The translations under genes and the position numbers were made by a program. Below are positions 1 to 5,775 of a DNA stretch of 8,899 nt, piece after piece. Source of the DNA: Fimbriimonadales bacterium (lineage in GTDB: Bacteria > Armatimonadota > Fimbriimonadia > Fimbriimonadales > GBS-DC); contig JAOAFW010000065.1 of the NCBI GenBank assembly GCA_026416065.1, positions 1 through 8,899 of the forward strand, written 5' to 3'. Numbering within the stretch: position 1 is the first letter of the stretch; each line of letters begins with the position of its first letter. The notes below the pieces were generated by a model. That model was given only the letters and a program-made list of their open reading frames with translations, was not told the DNA's origin and did not search any database.

Positions 1-1
1 G

Positions 2-148
2 TGGAAGGAAGAGCGTGCCGACTCCGATCTCTACGAGCGAATTGCGAGTTGGGCGAACTTGCGGCTGTGGCGACAGCAGCATTCAAGTTTCAGGTCGCTT
101 GTTCGTGCCTTGCGCCGTTGGTTTCCTCTTCGCAGCCATCAGGATTAG
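2..148 (+). CDS. C-terminal end of an unidentified protein, cut by the left window edge
   Basis: Reading from base 2 gives 48 codons ending at a TAG at 146-148, with no start inside the window. The peptide begins WKEERADSDLYERIASWANL and ends in a basic, tryptophan- and arginine-rich stretch (RALRRWFPLRSHQD). Its composition looks like a real soluble, amphipathic helical C-terminus, unlike the competing frame that starts at base 1, which is rich in Ala, Cys and Ser. The stop lies 8 bases before the stop of the convergent - strand gene, so the two genes meet tail to tail, which supports both. No family can be named from 48 residues. It is called from composition and context only. Confidence 0.55.
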   Translation, partial: WKEERADSDLYERIASWANLRLWRQQHSSFRSLVRALRRWFPLRSHQD

Positions 149-156
149 CCCGATTA

Positions 157-578
157 TTACTCAATAGCAACCCACTGCCATACCCTCGGCAGATTGCGAT
201 GAGGGCGCGGCTCTGTGCACCAGCGCAGCGCGGTGCAACGAACCGCAATCCACGGGCGAGACACTGCACGCTCGCTGTAGCTGCGAAACTCCACTCGCAA
301 CACGATGCGCCCATCTTCCGCAAAGTCAGGCTCAAAGCGATAGAAGTCCGATTCGTGGCGCGCACAGTCGCGCGTGGTCGCAGCATTTGCAACTGACGCT
401 CGCGCCTGTTGTAGCGCGCCTGTACAAGCAGTCCGTCGTCTGTGCCCTCGAGTCGGCACAGTTCGATGACCGACGCGGGAAGAACCTGCTCCTTGCGTTG
501 CAAACGCTGTTGACACGCTCTGAAAAAGGCGCGCCACCCGGCTTCGCTCGCTTCCCAGTGCGGTGTGGATACTTTCAC
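157..578 (-). pseudogene. Small unidentified gene, apparently frameshifted
   Basis: On the - strand a GTG at 578 opens a coding-like frame (start MKVSTPHWEASEAGWRAFF), with a GAGAGG about 12 bases upstream. Sense-like sequence runs for about 69 codons and then degrades. The neighbouring frame becomes protein-like at about 369 (DCARHESDFYRFEPDFAEDG) and ends in VWQWVAIE at a TAA at 157-159. Dropping one CG from the (CG)3 run at 369-374 joins the halves into a protein of about 139 residues. Its first half is helical and basic; the second looks beta-rich (GRIVLRVEFRSY). There is no signal peptide or membrane segment. I recognise no family. It could be a decayed gene, a two-base assembly error in an intact gene, or, less likely, a recoded gene, since no slippery heptamer is visible. 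The gene is divergent from infA. Confidence 0.5.
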
Positions 579-751
579 AGGCGGTAATTTACCTCTCAGA
601 GTATCTTTTTCGGTATGAGACGAACTTATGCAGGGCGTGGGAAACTGGATGGACTCGTCAGATAGAAATGGCTACACCTCTGCCTCTCGAAGATACTAAG
701 GTGGGGTCGTTGCCCGAGTTGTTCAGGTACAATTAAGCCGGAGGTGATGCC
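579..751. other. Divergent intergenic region between the - strand gene and infA
   Basis: This stretch of 173 bases separates the GTG of the - strand gene from infA. It holds the candidate infA promoter box near 728-733 and the infA Shine-Dalgarno sequence. On the - strand, a GATACT lies a short way upstream of the GTG and could be a weak -10 box, but no convincing -35 accompanies it. I see no RNA gene or strong hairpin here. The usual upstream partners of infA (secY, adk, map) are absent, so the infA unit appears to start afresh at this point. Confidence 0.5.
728..733 (+). promoter_or_regulatory. Candidate -10 box for infA
   Basis: TACAAT, in the context caggTACAATtaag, lies 18 bases before the infA ATG. 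This leaves room for a short leader carrying the GGAGGTGAT ribosome binding site at 740-748. No good -35 hexamer is found 16-18 bases upstream; TTGCCC at 710-715 is only 12 bases away. The same GGTAnAAT core recurs ahead of rpmJ, near rplM and near hisA. Assignment rests on the box and its position alone. Confidence 0.4.
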
Positions 752-979
752 ATGGCCAAGACCGAAGGCAAGGATATCGAGGTCGAGGGCACCGTGGTCG
801 AGTGCCTGCCGAACACCACATTTAAAGTGGAGATTGAGGGCGGGCACACGATTTTGGCGCACTTGTCGGGCAAGATGCGAATCAACTTCATCCGCATTCT
901 GCCGGGCGATCGTGTGAAAGTTGCGCTCTCGCCCTATGACTTAACGCGCGGGCGTATCGTGTACCGATACCGTAGCTAA
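752..979 (+). CDS. infA: Translation initiation factor IF-1
   Basis: This encodes IF-1, an S1-like OB-fold protein that binds the 30S A site and helps IF-2 and IF-3 select the initiator tRNA. The 75 residues match the usual length of about 72. Family signatures are visible in order: IEVEGTVVECLPNTTFKVE, then HTILAHLSGKMRINFIRILPGDRVKV, then SPYDLTRGRIVYRY at the end. The start is fixed by an almost perfect GGAGGTGAT (740-748); another ATG at 747 is out of frame. The gene precedes rpmJ, as in most bacterial alpha-operon clusters, but a 167-base gap with its own promoter candidate separates them, so infA may also be transcribed alone. Confidence 0.98.
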   Translation: MAKTEGKDIEVEGTVVECLPNTTFKVEIEGGHTILAHLSGKMRINFIRILPGDRVKVALSPYDLTRGRIVYRYRS

Positions 980-1028
980 GACAAATAGCATACAACAATC
1001 TCGGGGTATCGTACCGCAGGTAATGGCG

Positions 1029-1048
1029 ACGACGGGCGAGACCGTCGT
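1029..1048. repeat. GC-rich hairpin in the infA-rpmJ gap (ACGACGG/CCGTCGT arms)
   Basis: A perfect 7-bp stem, ACGACGG (1029-1035) with CCGTCGT (1042-1048), closes a 6-base loop. It lies 49 bases after the infA stop and has no T-run behind it, so it is not a classical terminator. The same two 7-base arms occur inside the larger hairpin after rpsI (5711-5717 and 5726-5732), both followed by AC. This suggests a dispersed palindromic repeat rather than chance, although only two copies are in view. Confidence 0.55.
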
Positions 1049-1064
1049 ACCACATTGCTCATAC

Positions 1065-1095
1065 TTGCATATTCAACGTGACAATCAGGTATAAT
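1065..1095 (+). promoter_or_regulatory. Candidate promoter for the rpmJ-to-truA operon
   Basis: A consensus TATAAT (1090-1095, context caggTATAATacg) sits 51 bases before the rpmJ ATG. TTGCAT at 1065-1070 could be the -35 box, but the 19-base spacer is longer than optimal. A second -10-like TATACT follows at 1113-1118, so tandem starts are possible. The resulting leader of about 40 bases would carry the GGAGG at 1134-1138. I see no obvious S4-type pseudoknot, the known autoregulatory site of the E. coli alpha operon. Confidence 0.5.
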
Positions 1096-1146
1096 ACGCT
1101 TTCGCGAGCGGGTATACTCATGCGCCCGTTTTCGGAGGCGATAGCG

Positions 1147-1260
1147 ATGAAGGTACGAGCATCGGTGAAGAAGATGTGCGCCAAATGCAAAATCATTCGG
1201 CGCAAGCGCGTGGTTCGGGTCATTTGCGAGAACCCGAAGCACAAACAGCGTCAAGGTTAG
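1147..1260 (+). CDS. rpmJ: 50S ribosomal protein L36
   Basis: L36 is the smallest large-subunit protein and binds 23S rRNA near the base of the L7/L12 stalk. The 37 residues equal the family length. The zinc ribbon is complete: C11, C14, C27 and H32 (CAKC ... CENPKHKQRQG). This is therefore the C+ zinc-binding form, and no zinc-independent paralog is in view. The ATG at 1147 is chosen over an in-frame upstream start at 1078 because GGAGG (1134-1138) is correctly spaced and family members begin MKVRASVKKMC. The stop codon TAG is part of the TTAGGAGG that serves rpsM. Confidence 0.98.
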   Translation: MKVRASVKKMCAKCKIIRRKRVVRVICENPKHKQRQG

Positions 1261-1274
1261 GAGGCATATAGAGT

Positions 1275-1655
1275 ATGGCGCGTATTGCTGGAGTGGATTT
1301 GCCGCGCGACCGTAAGGTCGAGTATGCCCTACCCGTGATTTTCGGGATTGGGCTGTCCTCGGCGCGCAGGATTTTGCAGGCGACGGGCGTAGACCCGAAC
1401 AAGCGTGTGCGTGACCTCACCGAAGAAGAGGTCGCCAAGCTCCGCGCAGAAATTGAGACGAACTACACGATTGAGGGTGACCTCAGGCGCGAACAACAGA
1501 TGAACATTCGACGCCTGATCGAAATCGGCTGCTATCGCGGGATGCGCCACCGACGCGGCTTGCCCGTACATGGGCAGCGCACCCGCACCAACGCCCGCAC
1601 ACGCAAAGGTCCGAAGAAGACCGTGAGCACGGGCAAGCGCAAGAAGGCGAAATGA
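1275..1655 (+). CDS. rpsM: 30S ribosomal protein S13
   Basis: S13 sits in the head of the small subunit, contacts 16S rRNA helices 41-42, forms inter-subunit bridges with L5, and its C-tail reaches the P-site tRNA. The 126 residues span the full family length. The start MARIAGVDLPRDRKVEYAL is typical, followed by the helix-two-turns-helix segment (IFGIGLSSARRIL) and the signature GCYRGMRHRRGLPVHGQRT. The C-terminus is lysine-rich (KKTVSTGKRKKAK), as expected for the tRNA-contacting tail. GGAGG overlapping the rpmJ stop fixes the ATG 14 bases after rpmJ. It is co-transcribed with rpsK 15 bases downstream. Confidence 0.98.
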   Translation: MARIAGVDLPRDRKVEYALPVIFGIGLSSARRILQATGVDPNKRVRDLTEEEVAKLRAEIETNYTIEGDLRREQQMNIRRLIEIGCYRGMRHRRGLPVHGQRTRTNARTRKGPKKTVSTGKRKKAK

Positions 1656-1670
1656 TGAGGGAGAGAGACT

Positions 1671-2066
1671 ATGGCGCGTAAAACTCGAGGCGGCGTACAG
1701 CAGAGGAAAGAACGCAAGAACATCGCACACGGCGTGGCGCACATCCACGCCACTTTTAACAACACGATCGTCTCCATTACCGATGTGAACGGGAACGTGG
1801 TTTCGTGGTCGAGCGGTGGTTCGGTCGGCTTCAAAGGCACCAAGAAAGGCACGCCGTTCGCTGCGCAGGTGGCGTCGGAGCGCGCTGCCCGCGCTGCGAT
1901 GGAACATGGCATGCGCAAAGTGGATGTGATGGTGAAAGGTCCCGGTCCGGGACGCGAAACCGCCATCCGTTCACTTCAGGCAGCTGGGCTGGAGATCCAA
2001 AGCATCAAGGACGTGACTCCCGTGCCACATAACGGGTGCCGACCCCCCAAACGCCGCCGCGTGTAA
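1671..2066 (+). CDS. rpsK: 30S ribosomal protein S11
   Basis: S11 is part of the small-subunit platform near the E site, where it touches the mRNA path and binds S18 and S6 neighbours. The 131 residues have the usual layout: a basic N-terminal extension (MARKTRGGVQQRKERKN), the core signature HIHATFNNTIVSITDVNGNV, then GFKGTKKGTPFAAQVA and GPGPGRETAIRSLQAAGLEI. The tail ends HNGCRPPKRRRV; in other bacteria the Asn-Gly of this motif is a known isoaspartate-forming site. The ribosome binding site GAGGGAG precedes the ATG. The gene lies 18 bases before rpsD. Confidence 0.98.
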   Translation: MARKTRGGVQQRKERKNIAHGVAHIHATFNNTIVSITDVNGNVVSWSSGGSVGFKGTKKGTPFAAQVASERAARAAMEHGMRKVDVMVKGPGPGRETAIRSLQAAGLEIQSIKDVTPVPHNGCRPPKRRRV

Positions 2067-2084
2067 TCAAGGAGGAAAACAGGT

Positions 2085-2717
2085 ATGTCCGTGATTTGGG
2101 ATTCGAAATGTAGCATGTGTCGGCGTGCAGGCGTCAAGCTCTATCTCAAGGGCGACCGCTGCTATACGAAAAAGTGTGCCTTAGAGCGGCGCAACTTCCC
2201 GCCCGGGCAACACGGCCCGCGCACGCGCGACCGTAAGATGAGCGAGTACGGGGAGCAGCTCCGCGAGAAGCAGAAGCTGCGCCAGATGTACCACCTGCGC
2301 GAAGCGCAGTTCCGCAAGTATGTCGAGGAGGCTCAACGCGCCCGTGGGGTCACGGGCGAGGTGCTGCTGCGCCAGCTCGAGATGCGCCTCGATAACGTGG
2401 TCTTCCGGTTGGGCTTTGCCAACTCGCGTGGGCAGGCGCGCCAAATGGTCTCACACAAGTTTATCACGGTCAACGGTAAGCGCGTGAACATCCCGTCGTA
2501 TCAAGTGCGTGAAGGCGATGTGATTAGCATCCACGAATCGAAACGCTCGACCGCCCTGGCGAAAGACGCTTTGGCGCGTGCTGCCGACCATACCCCCCCT
2601 GCATGGCTTGTGTATGATTCGAACCAGGTTCAAGGCAAGGTACTTCATGCGCCCCAAGCCGACGAGATCGATACCAAAATCGAAATGCAGAAGATTATCG
2701 AGTTCTATAGCCGCTAA
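2085..2717 (+). CDS. rpsD: 30S ribosomal protein S4, four-cysteine zinc form
   Basis: S4 is a primary 16S rRNA binder that nucleates assembly of the small-subunit body, helps mRNA unwinding at the entry channel, and represses its own operon in several bacteria. The 210 residues carry a zinc knuckle with C9, C12, C26 and C31 (CSMCRRAG ... CYTKKC), the C+ form also seen in Thermus. The central helical domain contains the motif GQHGPRTRDRKMSEYGEQL. The S4 RNA-binding fold follows from about residue 100 (LEMRLDNVVFRLGFANSRGQ, then VSHKFITVNGKRVNIPSY). The C-terminus IIEFYSR is typical. AAGGAGG at 2069-2075 fixes the start. It sits between rpsK and rpoA, an order common outside Bacillus. Confidence 0.98.
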   Translation: MSVIWDSKCSMCRRAGVKLYLKGDRCYTKKCALERRNFPPGQHGPRTRDRKMSEYGEQLREKQKLRQMYHLREAQFRKYVEEAQRARGVTGEVLLRQLEMRLDNVVFRLGFANSRGQARQMVSHKFITVNGKRVNIPSYQVREGDVISIHESKRSTALAKDALARAADHTPPAWLVYDSNQVQGKVLHAPQADEIDTKIEMQKIIEFYSR

Positions 2718-2734
2718 GGAGGCAATTGTACTTT

Positions 2735-3706
2735 ATGACGGTTCAGATGGTAGAAACGGAAGTTCGCACGCTGGTTAGCGAACCGAAGTACGGCAAGTTC
2801 GAGGTCGAGCCGCTGGAGCGGGGCTACGGCGTGACGCTGGGCAACGCCCTGCGCCGCGTGCTGCTCTCATCGATTCCCGGCGCGGCGATTACCAGCGTGC
2901 GCATCGAAGGGGTGCTGAGCGAGTTCGAGCCGATACCCGGTGTAAAGGAAGACACAATCCACTTCCTGCTCAACCTCAAGAATGTAGCAATTCGCATCCA
3001 CTCGTCGCAGCCACGCGACAAGTACTCCCTGCGCCTGCAGGTACAGGGTCCGGGACGAGTCACAGCGGCAGATATTCAAGCCCCCGCCGATGTGGAGGTT
3101 GTGAACCCCGAACTCTATCTGGCGACGCTGAGCGATGCCAGCGCACGTATCAACGCCGACATCACCGTGGAGATTGGACGCGGCTATGTAGCTGCGCTCA
3201 AGCGCGAGCGTGGACGCGGCTCGGTGGGCGAAATCCGCACGAACGCGTTGTTCAACCCGGTCACGAAAGTGAACTTCCTGGTGGAGCCGACGCTGGTGGG
3301 CGAGCGCACCGACTACGACCGCCTGATTCTGGAAGTGTGGACGAACGGCGCGATTGCCCCTGCGGAAGCGGTGTATCAAGCGGCGGCGATTCTGCGTGAC
3401 CAGTTCAGCCGCCTGATGATCCTGGGCGGCGAGGAGGGCGCACTGGAAGCCGCAGCTGTTGTGCCCGCTCCGCCCGGAGTTACGGTACCCGACCGTCCGC
3501 TGGAAGAACTGCGCCTCTCGACGCGCGTGCTGAACGCCCTGCGCAGCGGTGGAATCGATACGCTCTATAAACTGCTCAATACCCCCGAACAGAAACTGCT
3601 CACCCTGCGCAACTTTGGCGACACGGCGAAAAAAGAGGTCGAGGAAAAACTCAGCGAGATGGGGCTGAGCTTAATGAAATCGGGAAGGAGGCGAAGTCAA
3701 TCATGA
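2735..3706 (+). CDS. rpoA: DNA-directed RNA polymerase alpha subunit
   Basis: The alpha subunit dimerises to nucleate RNA polymerase assembly (N-terminal domain) and contacts UP-element DNA and activators (C-terminal domain). The 323 residues include the alpha-NTD signature YGKFEVEPLERGYGVTLGNA, continuing LRRVLLSSIPGAAITS, near residues 19-54. A linker with a VVPAPPG stretch leads to a complete alpha-CTD with helix-hairpin-helix features (ELRLSTRVLNALRSGGIDTL, then LLTLRNFGDTAKKEVEEKL). I prefer the ATG at 2735 because it lies 12 bases after the AAGGAGG that overlaps the rpsD stop. A TTG at 2726 would be only 3 bases from it, and an ATG at 2747 would be too far. The 3' end contains the rplQ ribosome binding site and overlaps rplQ by four bases (ATGA). 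Confidence 0.97.
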   Translation: MTVQMVETEVRTLVSEPKYGKFEVEPLERGYGVTLGNALRRVLLSSIPGAAITSVRIEGVLSEFEPIPGVKEDTIHFLLNLKNVAIRIHSSQPRDKYSLRLQVQGPGRVTAADIQAPADVEVVNPELYLATLSDASARINADITVEIGRGYVAALKRERGRGSVGEIRTNALFNPVTKVNFLVEPTLVGERTDYDRLILEVWTNGAIAPAEAVYQAAAILRDQFSRLMILGGEEGALEAAAVVPAPPGVTVPDRPLEELRLSTRVLNALRSGGIDTLYKLLNTPEQKLLTLRNFGDTAKKEVEEKLSEMGLSLMKSGRRRSQS

Positions 3707-4056
3707 ATCACGGAGCCGGCTATCGCAAATTAGGACGCCCCAGCGACCACCGGATGCACTTGCTGCGCAATCAGGTGCGCTCGCTGCTCATCCACGAAAA
3801 GATTGAGACCACCGTCACCCGCGCCAAAGAGACGCGCCGGCTGGCGGAAAAGATGATTACGCTGGCGAAGCAGAACACCCTGCACGCCCGGCGTCAGGCG
3901 CGCGCGTTCCTGCGCGACGAGAGCCTGGTGAAACATCTCTTTGACAACATCGCGCCACGCTACAAAGAACGCAACGGCGGCTACACACGCATCGTGCGCG
4001 TGGGCATCCGGCGCGGCGACGCGGTGGAAACCGCGCTGCTGGAACTGGTCGAGTAG
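3703..4056 (+). CDS. rplQ: 50S ribosomal protein L17
   Basis: L17 binds 23S rRNA near the polypeptide exit tunnel. The 117 residues match the bacterial length and the signature: GYRKLGRPSDHRMHLLRNQV, then LLIHEKIETTVTRAKETRRL, and the C-terminal NGGYTRIVRVGIRRGDAVE with acidic end LLELVE. The ATG overlaps the rpoA stop (ATGA), and AAGGAGG at 3685-3691 inside rpoA lies 11 bases upstream, so translation is probably coupled to rpoA. Confidence 0.98.
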   Translation: MNHGAGYRKLGRPSDHRMHLLRNQVRSLLIHEKIETTVTRAKETRRLAEKMITLAKQNTLHARRQARAFLRDESLVKHLFDNIAPRYKERNGGYTRIVRVGIRRGDAVETALLELVE

Positions 4057-4059
4057 CGC

Positions 4060-4788
4060 ATGCGCAACGTGCGCCTGCGAATCGAGTACGACGGTACCGA
4101 TTTTCACGGCTTTGCACGTCAGCAGGGCGTGCGCACCGTGCAGGGCGTGCTCGAAAGCGTGCTGCAAGCGACGCTCAACGAACCGATTGAGGTCATCGGC
4201 GCGAGCCGTACCGACGCAGGCGTACATGCGCACGGGCAGGTGGTGAACTTCTTCACCAGCCGCCCCATCCCGCTGGAGAAGCTGACCGAAATCCTGAACC
4301 GCCGCCTGCCGATGGATTTGAAAGTGCGGAGCGCACGGGAAGTGAGCGCGAACTTCCATGCGCGATTCTCAGCGCAGAGCCGGGTGTATCGATATACTCT
4401 CTACACGGGGAGCCACCCCTCCGTGTGGAAGATACGCTACGCATGGCACTATCCGCATCGACTGGACGCCGCAGCGATGCAAATCGCGTTAGAGGCTCTA
4501 CTGGGCGAACACGATTTTCGCCCCTTCTCGGTGAAGATACCGACCGAGAAAAGCACGGTGCGAACGCTCTATCAAGGCGTGGTGCAGCCTACACGCGACG
4601 GGGTGCGCATCGAGCTGGAGGCGAACGGCTTCCTGCGCGGCATGGTACGCCTTATCGTGGGCGAACTGGCGCGCGTGGGTGAAGGGAAACAAGGCATCGA
4701 CTCCCTGCGCGGGCGACTGGAAAGCGGGAGTCAGGCGACACATATGGCGCCGGCGCAGGGATTATGCCTGATTCGGGTAAAATACTGA
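4060..4788 (+). CDS. truA: tRNA pseudouridine synthase TruA (positions 38-40)
   Basis: TruA isomerises uridines 38, 39 and 40 in the anticodon stem-loop of tRNAs to pseudouridine, which supports decoding accuracy. The 242 residues have the family start (RIEYDGTDFHGFARQ) and the catalytic motif ASRTDAGVHAHGQV with the nucleophile D52. The conserved SRVYRYTLY and the C-terminal FLRGMVRLIVGELARVGEGK are also present. The gene starts 3 bases after the rplQ stop and has no clear Shine-Dalgarno sequence, which suggests translation by re-initiation after rplQ. Linkage of truA to rplQ and rplM-rpsI is common in Gram-positive and related bacteria. Confidence 0.97.
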   Translation: MRNVRLRIEYDGTDFHGFARQQGVRTVQGVLESVLQATLNEPIEVIGASRTDAGVHAHGQVVNFFTSRPIPLEKLTEILNRRLPMDLKVRSAREVSANFHARFSAQSRVYRYTLYTGSHPSVWKIRYAWHYPHRLDAAAMQIALEALLGEHDFRPFSVKIPTEKSTVRTLYQGVVQPTRDGVRIELEANGFLRGMVRLIVGELARVGEGKQGIDSLRGRLESGSQATHMAPAQGLCLIRVKY

Positions 4789-4797
4789 CTCGCGTGG

Positions 4798-4845
4798 CAC
4801 GGACAGGAATGTCCGTGTGTCTTGCTTGGATCAGACCGTCCAAGC
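4798..4845 (+). promoter_or_regulatory. Two tandem hairpins in the rplM leader
   Basis: The truA-rplM gap (4789-4865) is largely structured. Hairpin 1 has an 8-bp perfect stem, CACGGACA (4798-4805) with TGTCCGTG (4810-4817), and a GGAA tetraloop. Hairpin 2 has a 7-bp stem, GCTTGGA (4824-4830) with TCCAAGC (4839-4845), and an 8-base loop. The AAGGAGG of rplM follows at 4851. Hairpin 1 has no true T-run, so termination is doubtful. The placement recalls the L13 leader known in Firmicutes as an autoregulatory site, but I cannot show homology to it. Hairpin 1 could equally be one of the dispersed hairpins seen elsewhere in the window. Confidence 0.4.
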
Positions 4846-4865
4846 GACAGAAGGAGGCAGCGATT

Positions 4866-5297
4866 ATGTTGCAGCGAACCTATACGATGAAAAAAGACGA
4901 AATCCAGCGAACCTGGTGGGTCGTCGACGCGGCGGGTAAGCCCGTCGGGCGAGTCGCCGCTCAGGTGGCGCGCCTGCTGCAGGGCAAGCATAAGCCCACG
5001 TACACGCCCCATATGGATATGGGCGACCATGTGATTATCTTGAATGCGGAGAAGGCGATATTTACGGGCAGCAAGTTGGAGGAAGTCATCTACCATCACA
5101 CGATGCATCCGGGTGGGCTGCGCGCCTACACCCGCCGCAAGATGATGACCGAGAAGCCCGAGAAGATGGTCACGCGCGTGGTGAGCCGCATGTTGCCCAA
5201 GAACAAACTGCGCGCCCGCATGCTGAAGCGACTGCGCGTTTTTCAGGGCGCGGAACATCCCCATATAGCGCAGCAACCTCAACCGTTTGAACTGTAA
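4866..5297 (+). CDS. rplM: 50S ribosomal protein L13
   Basis: L13 is an early-assembling large-subunit protein that binds 23S rRNA. The 143 residues match the E. coli length (142). Family features are RTWWVVDAAGKPVGRVAAQV, KHKPTYTPHMDMGDHVIILN, then VIYHHTMHPGGL, and MLPKNKLRARMLKRLRVFQG near the end. The ATG at 4866 lies 8 bases after a strong AAGGAGG (4851-4857). An open frame continues upstream to 4764, but it overlaps truA and has no family similarity. The gene pairs with rpsI 12 bases downstream, the near-universal L13-S9 operon. Confidence 0.98.
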   Translation: MLQRTYTMKKDEIQRTWWVVDAAGKPVGRVAAQVARLLQGKHKPTYTPHMDMGDHVIILNAEKAIFTGSKLEEVIYHHTMHPGGLRAYTRRKMMTEKPEKMVTRVVSRMLPKNKLRARMLKRLRVFQGAEHPHIAQQPQPFEL

Positions 5298-5309
5298 GGA
5301 GTAGATGCT

Positions 5310-5702
5310 ATGGAACCGATTCGATACTATGGCACGGGACGGCGCAAGACCGCGTCAGCGCGGGTGTGGCTGATGCCGGGTGAAGGCAAAATCATGATTA
5401 ACGGGCGCGAAGCGCCGGAGTATCTGCGTCGCCCGATTCTGGAACGCATCGTGACGCAACCGTTGCGCCTGCTGGGCATCGAGGGGCAGTACGATGTCAA
5501 AGCGACGGTGCGCGGTGGCGGGCTGTCGGGGCAGGCAGGGGCAATTCGACATGGCGTGGCACGCGCCCTGCTGCAAGTGAACCCCGAGTATCGCGCTGTG
5601 TTGAAACAGAACGGATTGCTGACCCGCGACGCCCGCGAGAAGGAGCGCAAGAAGTACGCGCGTCACGGCGCACGCCGCGGCTTCCAGTTCGTCAAGCGAT
5701 AA
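5310..5702 (+). CDS. rpsI: 30S ribosomal protein S9
   Basis: S9 lies in the small-subunit head, and its C-terminal arginine/lysine tail touches the P-site tRNA anticodon loop. The 130 residues match E. coli S9. The start YYGTGRRKTASARVWL, the signature VRGGGLSGQAGAIRHGVARA and the tail KKYARHGARRGFQFVKR are all present, including the conserved terminal K-R. TAAGGAG, formed partly by the rplM stop, is the ribosome binding site. A strong hairpin with a short T-rich tail follows 6 bases after the stop and probably ends the transcript. Confidence 0.98.
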   Translation: MEPIRYYGTGRRKTASARVWLMPGEGKIMINGREAPEYLRRPILERIVTQPLRLLGIEGQYDVKATVRGGGLSGQAGAIRHGVARALLQVNPEYRAVLKQNGLLTRDAREKERKKYARHGARRGFQFVKR

Positions 5703-5708
5703 GTTCCG

Positions 5709-5740
5709 GTACGACGGCGTCCTCGCCGTCGTACTTTATT
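5709..5740 (+). terminator. Rho-independent terminator-like hairpin after rpsI
   Basis: A perfect 11-bp GC-rich stem, GTACGACGGCG (5709-5719) with CGCCGTCGTAC (5724-5734), closes a TCCT tetraloop and is followed by TTTATT. It starts 6 bases after the rpsI stop, the expected place for the end of the ribosomal transcript. The T-tract is short and interrupted, so termination may be partial. The ACGACGG/CCGTCGT arms repeat those at 1029-1048, so the element may be a dispersed repeat that also acts as terminator. Confidence 0.65.
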
Positions 5741-5745
5741 CGTAG

Positions 5746-5764
5746 CGTCGGCGTTCCGCCGACG
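5746..5764. repeat. Hairpin directly upstream of purD
   Basis: CGTCGGCG (5746-5753) pairs with CGCCGACG (5757-5764) in a perfect 8-bp stem with a TTC loop. It ends 11 bases before the purD ATG, next to the only G-rich tract that could serve as ribosome binding site. It could therefore affect purD translation, act as a processing barrier, or simply be another palindromic repeat unit next to the rpsI hairpin. No purine-riboswitch-like structure is evident. Confidence 0.5.
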
Positions 5765-5775
5765 GGGGCACGAAG

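Noticed and set aside
352..374. Programmed ribosomal frameshift in the - strand gene
   Set aside because: No slippery heptamer is visible at the junction; a two-base change in a CG run is the simpler explanation.
1..396. Long + strand open frame from a GTG at base 1
   Set aside because: Composition is rich in Ala, Arg, Cys and Ser with no protein-like pattern. It overlaps both the better frame-2 C-terminus and the - strand gene, so I treat it as a shadow.
1029..1048. Terminator for infA
   Set aside because: The stem has no T-run after it and lies 49 bases past the stop, so I list it only as a hairpin repeat.
2726..2734. TTG start for rpoA three codons earlier
   Set aside because: It lies only 3 bases from the AAGGAGG, too close for initiation; the ATG at 2735 fits the family N-terminus.
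3730..4359. Long - strand open frame across rplQ and truA
   Set aside because: It is an antisense shadow of two unmistakable conserved genes; the peptide is rich in His, Ala and Arg with no motif.
4778..4783. TAAAAT as a firm rplM promoter
   Set aside because: It lies inside the end of truA with no -35 and weak context; kept only as part of the shared-box observation.
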